Shown here piece after piece: positions 62,284 through 64,000 of a DNA stretch of 64,000 nucleotides. The position numbers and the translations under genes were made by a program. Source of the stretch: Monodelphis domestica (Eukaryota; Chordata; Mammalia; Didelphimorphia; Didelphidae); NCBI RefSeq assembly GCF_027887165.1, contig NC_077232.1:77839369-77903368 (forward strand), read 5' to 3'. A model generated the notes under the pieces. The model did not search any database. It was not told the DNA's origin and saw nothing but the letters and a program-made list of their open reading frames with translations. Positions within the stretch are counted from its first letter, which is position 1, and each line of letters opens with the position of its first letter.

Positions 62284-63158
62284 TGTGAATCTTGAAATTT
62301 CTCAGACTTGTGAATGTTAAAAAATTCCCCATTGGGACTATTCCCCATTTTAAACAGTGAAGCTACTTTGATCTAAAATGTGAGAACTCTACTTAGATCA
62401 GAAATGTGAAGACCTCTACTCCACCCATACTTAAGCCTGCTTTAGGGGAGAAAACTCCTTGCTGAACAATGAAGAGTACTTAAACCCATACTTAAGCCAT
62501 GCCTATTTTTAGAACTAATACAAAAGGTTGCTAAGTACCCATAAAGGTCAAGCAACTTGTGAATTTACAAGGAACAAAGAACTGGGAAACTTACTCAGAG
62601 CTTTCCTGGTGTGAATTACTCAAAAATCCACACCTTCTTAGGTGTGGACTAAGAATGGTCTGTCCTTTGAAAAACGTCTACTGTGATTGGTAGATGTAAG
62701 AATTTAGGGGAGGTGACAAAGGAAAAATTTCCCTTTATAAGGAAAGGAAAAGCTGAAAAACAGGATCTCTGGATTAGTCTCTTGAGAGACAATTTCTAAG
62801 GAGGTCTCTCAAGGGAGGCTGACTCTGGCTAGAACTCCCTCTGGGGAGACTCTGTCCCCCTGAATCCTTGCTTGAACAGATCTTATGGTGAGTGATTAGG
62901 ACTGACTGATCTTTTCTTTTAGGGCTTAGGCCTGGGTTGGCCAGGGCTGCCTGGGCCGGCCTATTCTTTTCTCATTTATTTCCTTTTTCTCTCTCTTTCT
63001 CTCTTTCTTTGATTCCTCATTGTATTATTAATTAAATTCTCTATAAAACCCAGCTGACTTGGGTATATTTGAATAATTGGGAACATTTCCCTGGCGACCA
63101 CCTTATATTTGATTTAAAAACAAGACACTGTAGTGAAAACATATTTTCTGCGGTCACA
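62284..63158 (+). mobile_element. Endogenous retrovirus 3' LTR
   Basis: 875 bp from TGTGAATCTTG to ...GGTCACA. It contains a TATA-like 'ccctttataagg' near 62732, a CCAAT-like 'tgattgg' near 62683 on the complementary sense, a pyrimidine-rich stretch (62965-63015) and AATTAAA near 63031 as a possible poly(A) signal. The upstream polypurine tract identifies it as a 3' LTR. No direct flanking duplication can be read because the 5' end is lost. Confidence 0.7.
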
Positions 63159-63259
63159 ATTTACTCACCCACTCTTATATCTACTACAATTTAAGTCTTC
63201 CACTATTTTAACTCACTACAGTTTATGATCCTCAACCATTTTAATTATTACAGTTTATA

Positions 63260-63720
63260 GCATCCACACTTTTAAATGCCACAGAGGGAAGGATTCCTTT
63301 CAGGAGAAAGGAGACAGCTACCCAAGTTGAACCTTAAAGGGAGGGAGAGAAGGGATTCCAAGAGGTAGTCTTAGAGAATGAAAAGAGAAGCAGAGTTTGT
63401 TTCAGAAACTTGAGACTACTTAAGCAAGAGGCATGAAGACAGGAGAAAGTGTGACAGGAATGGGGGGGTGTGGGGGTGTAACGAGGATAAGCAGACCCAT
63501 CTGACTGTAATGAACAGTACCTGAAAGGGAGCAGGGAGAGGAAAGGCCAGAAAGGAAGGCTGGAACCAAAGAGCAGATAACCTTGAATGCTAGGATACTG
63601 ATCATCACAGATAGTGCCTTCCCTTGAGGAGTTGATAATCTATTAAGGTGGAGGAATAAAACACATACAAGTTGGATTTCAATGGCAGCAAAAGTGAAAT
63701 CTAGACTAAGTACCATAAAA
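63260..63720 (+). repeat. Old unnamed interspersed repeat, partial
   Basis: 'gaaccttaaagggagggaga', 'gggattccaagaggtagtct' and 'cttcccttgaggagttgata' are landmarks shared with the other copies. Confidence 0.45.
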
Positions 63721-63923
63721 AAATATAAGAAAAAGATCACTTTAGTCAAGGGAGTTTTATAATAGATGTGAGACATGAAAGAAATAAACTGTTCAACGTA
63801 TGTTGGGAGTCACAGAGTACCAAGTAGGAATATCTTAGAATGGAATCAGGAGACTGTAAAACAGGATCAGGGAAGAGCTAGGGCTAGTCTTGTTTGGCTA
63901 AAATCTATATTCCTTATTATTAG

Positions 63924-64000
63924 GGAGCAGCTGGGTAACTCAGTGGATTGAGAGCCAGGCCTAGAGATGGAAGGTCCTAGGTTCAAATCTGGCCTCAAAC
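63924..64000 (+). mobile_element. Marsupial CORE-SINE, cut by the window end
   Basis: 'gggagcagctgggtaactca', 'ggattgagagccaggcctag', 'gatggaaggtcctaggttca'. This is the head half only. The element continues past the window. Confidence 0.9.

Overview
The window reads as a low-GC, repeat-dense piece of a marsupial nuclear genome, most likely a didelphid opossum such as Monodelphis domestica. Three things point there: many copies of the tRNA-headed marsupial CORE-SINE, 3' ends of a marsupial LINE-1 with a G-rich 3' UTR, and one copy of a short hAT element that I recognise as OposCharlie1. There are no operons, bacterial genes or CRISPR arrays. Almost all of the open reading frames are chance or repeat-derived. 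Repeat family names come from memory, not from a masker run.

The only convincing protein-coding signal is on the minus strand near the left side. It is a 3'-terminal exon (coding 8545-8877, with a 3' UTR down to a poly(A) signal at 7657-7662) encoding an acidic 110-residue C-terminus that I cannot assign to a family. Two short upstream candidate exons (12681-12727 and 13101-13150) have good donors, open frames and matching phases, so they may belong to the same gene. If so, most of the window to the right is intron of a gene transcribed right to left, or sequence upstream of it.

Layout. 1-7600: L1 ORF2 relic, an old unnamed repeat family, a SINE containing a 90-bp tandem array, a dated SINE insertion. 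7640-13150: the gene's 3' end and candidate exons. 13250-17350: a long GA microsatellite, and a 448-bp inverted repeat with a tRNA-like core. 17350-26330: mostly AT-rich unique sequence, then a nested L1-in-L1, an L2 and TCTG/CA microsatellites. 26800-28900, 31540-31960 and 34050-34350: repeat-poor stretches that look like candidate conserved regulatory DNA. 32500-44700: SINEs, an L1 with an 18-bp target duplication, L2s, twin SINEs at one target site and a short LTR candidate. 46800-53900: old L1, a SINE interrupted by an L1 5'-end-only insertion, a dated L1 and more SINEs. 56256-56452: hAT element. 61255-63158: a dated L1, then the 3' end of an endogenous retrovirus with its LTR.

The genes cannot be put into a pathway from this window. 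The informative part is the retroelement archaeology: several insertions with exact target duplications let the order of events be read, and nearly all LINE-derived copies point in the + direction, antisense to the one gene.
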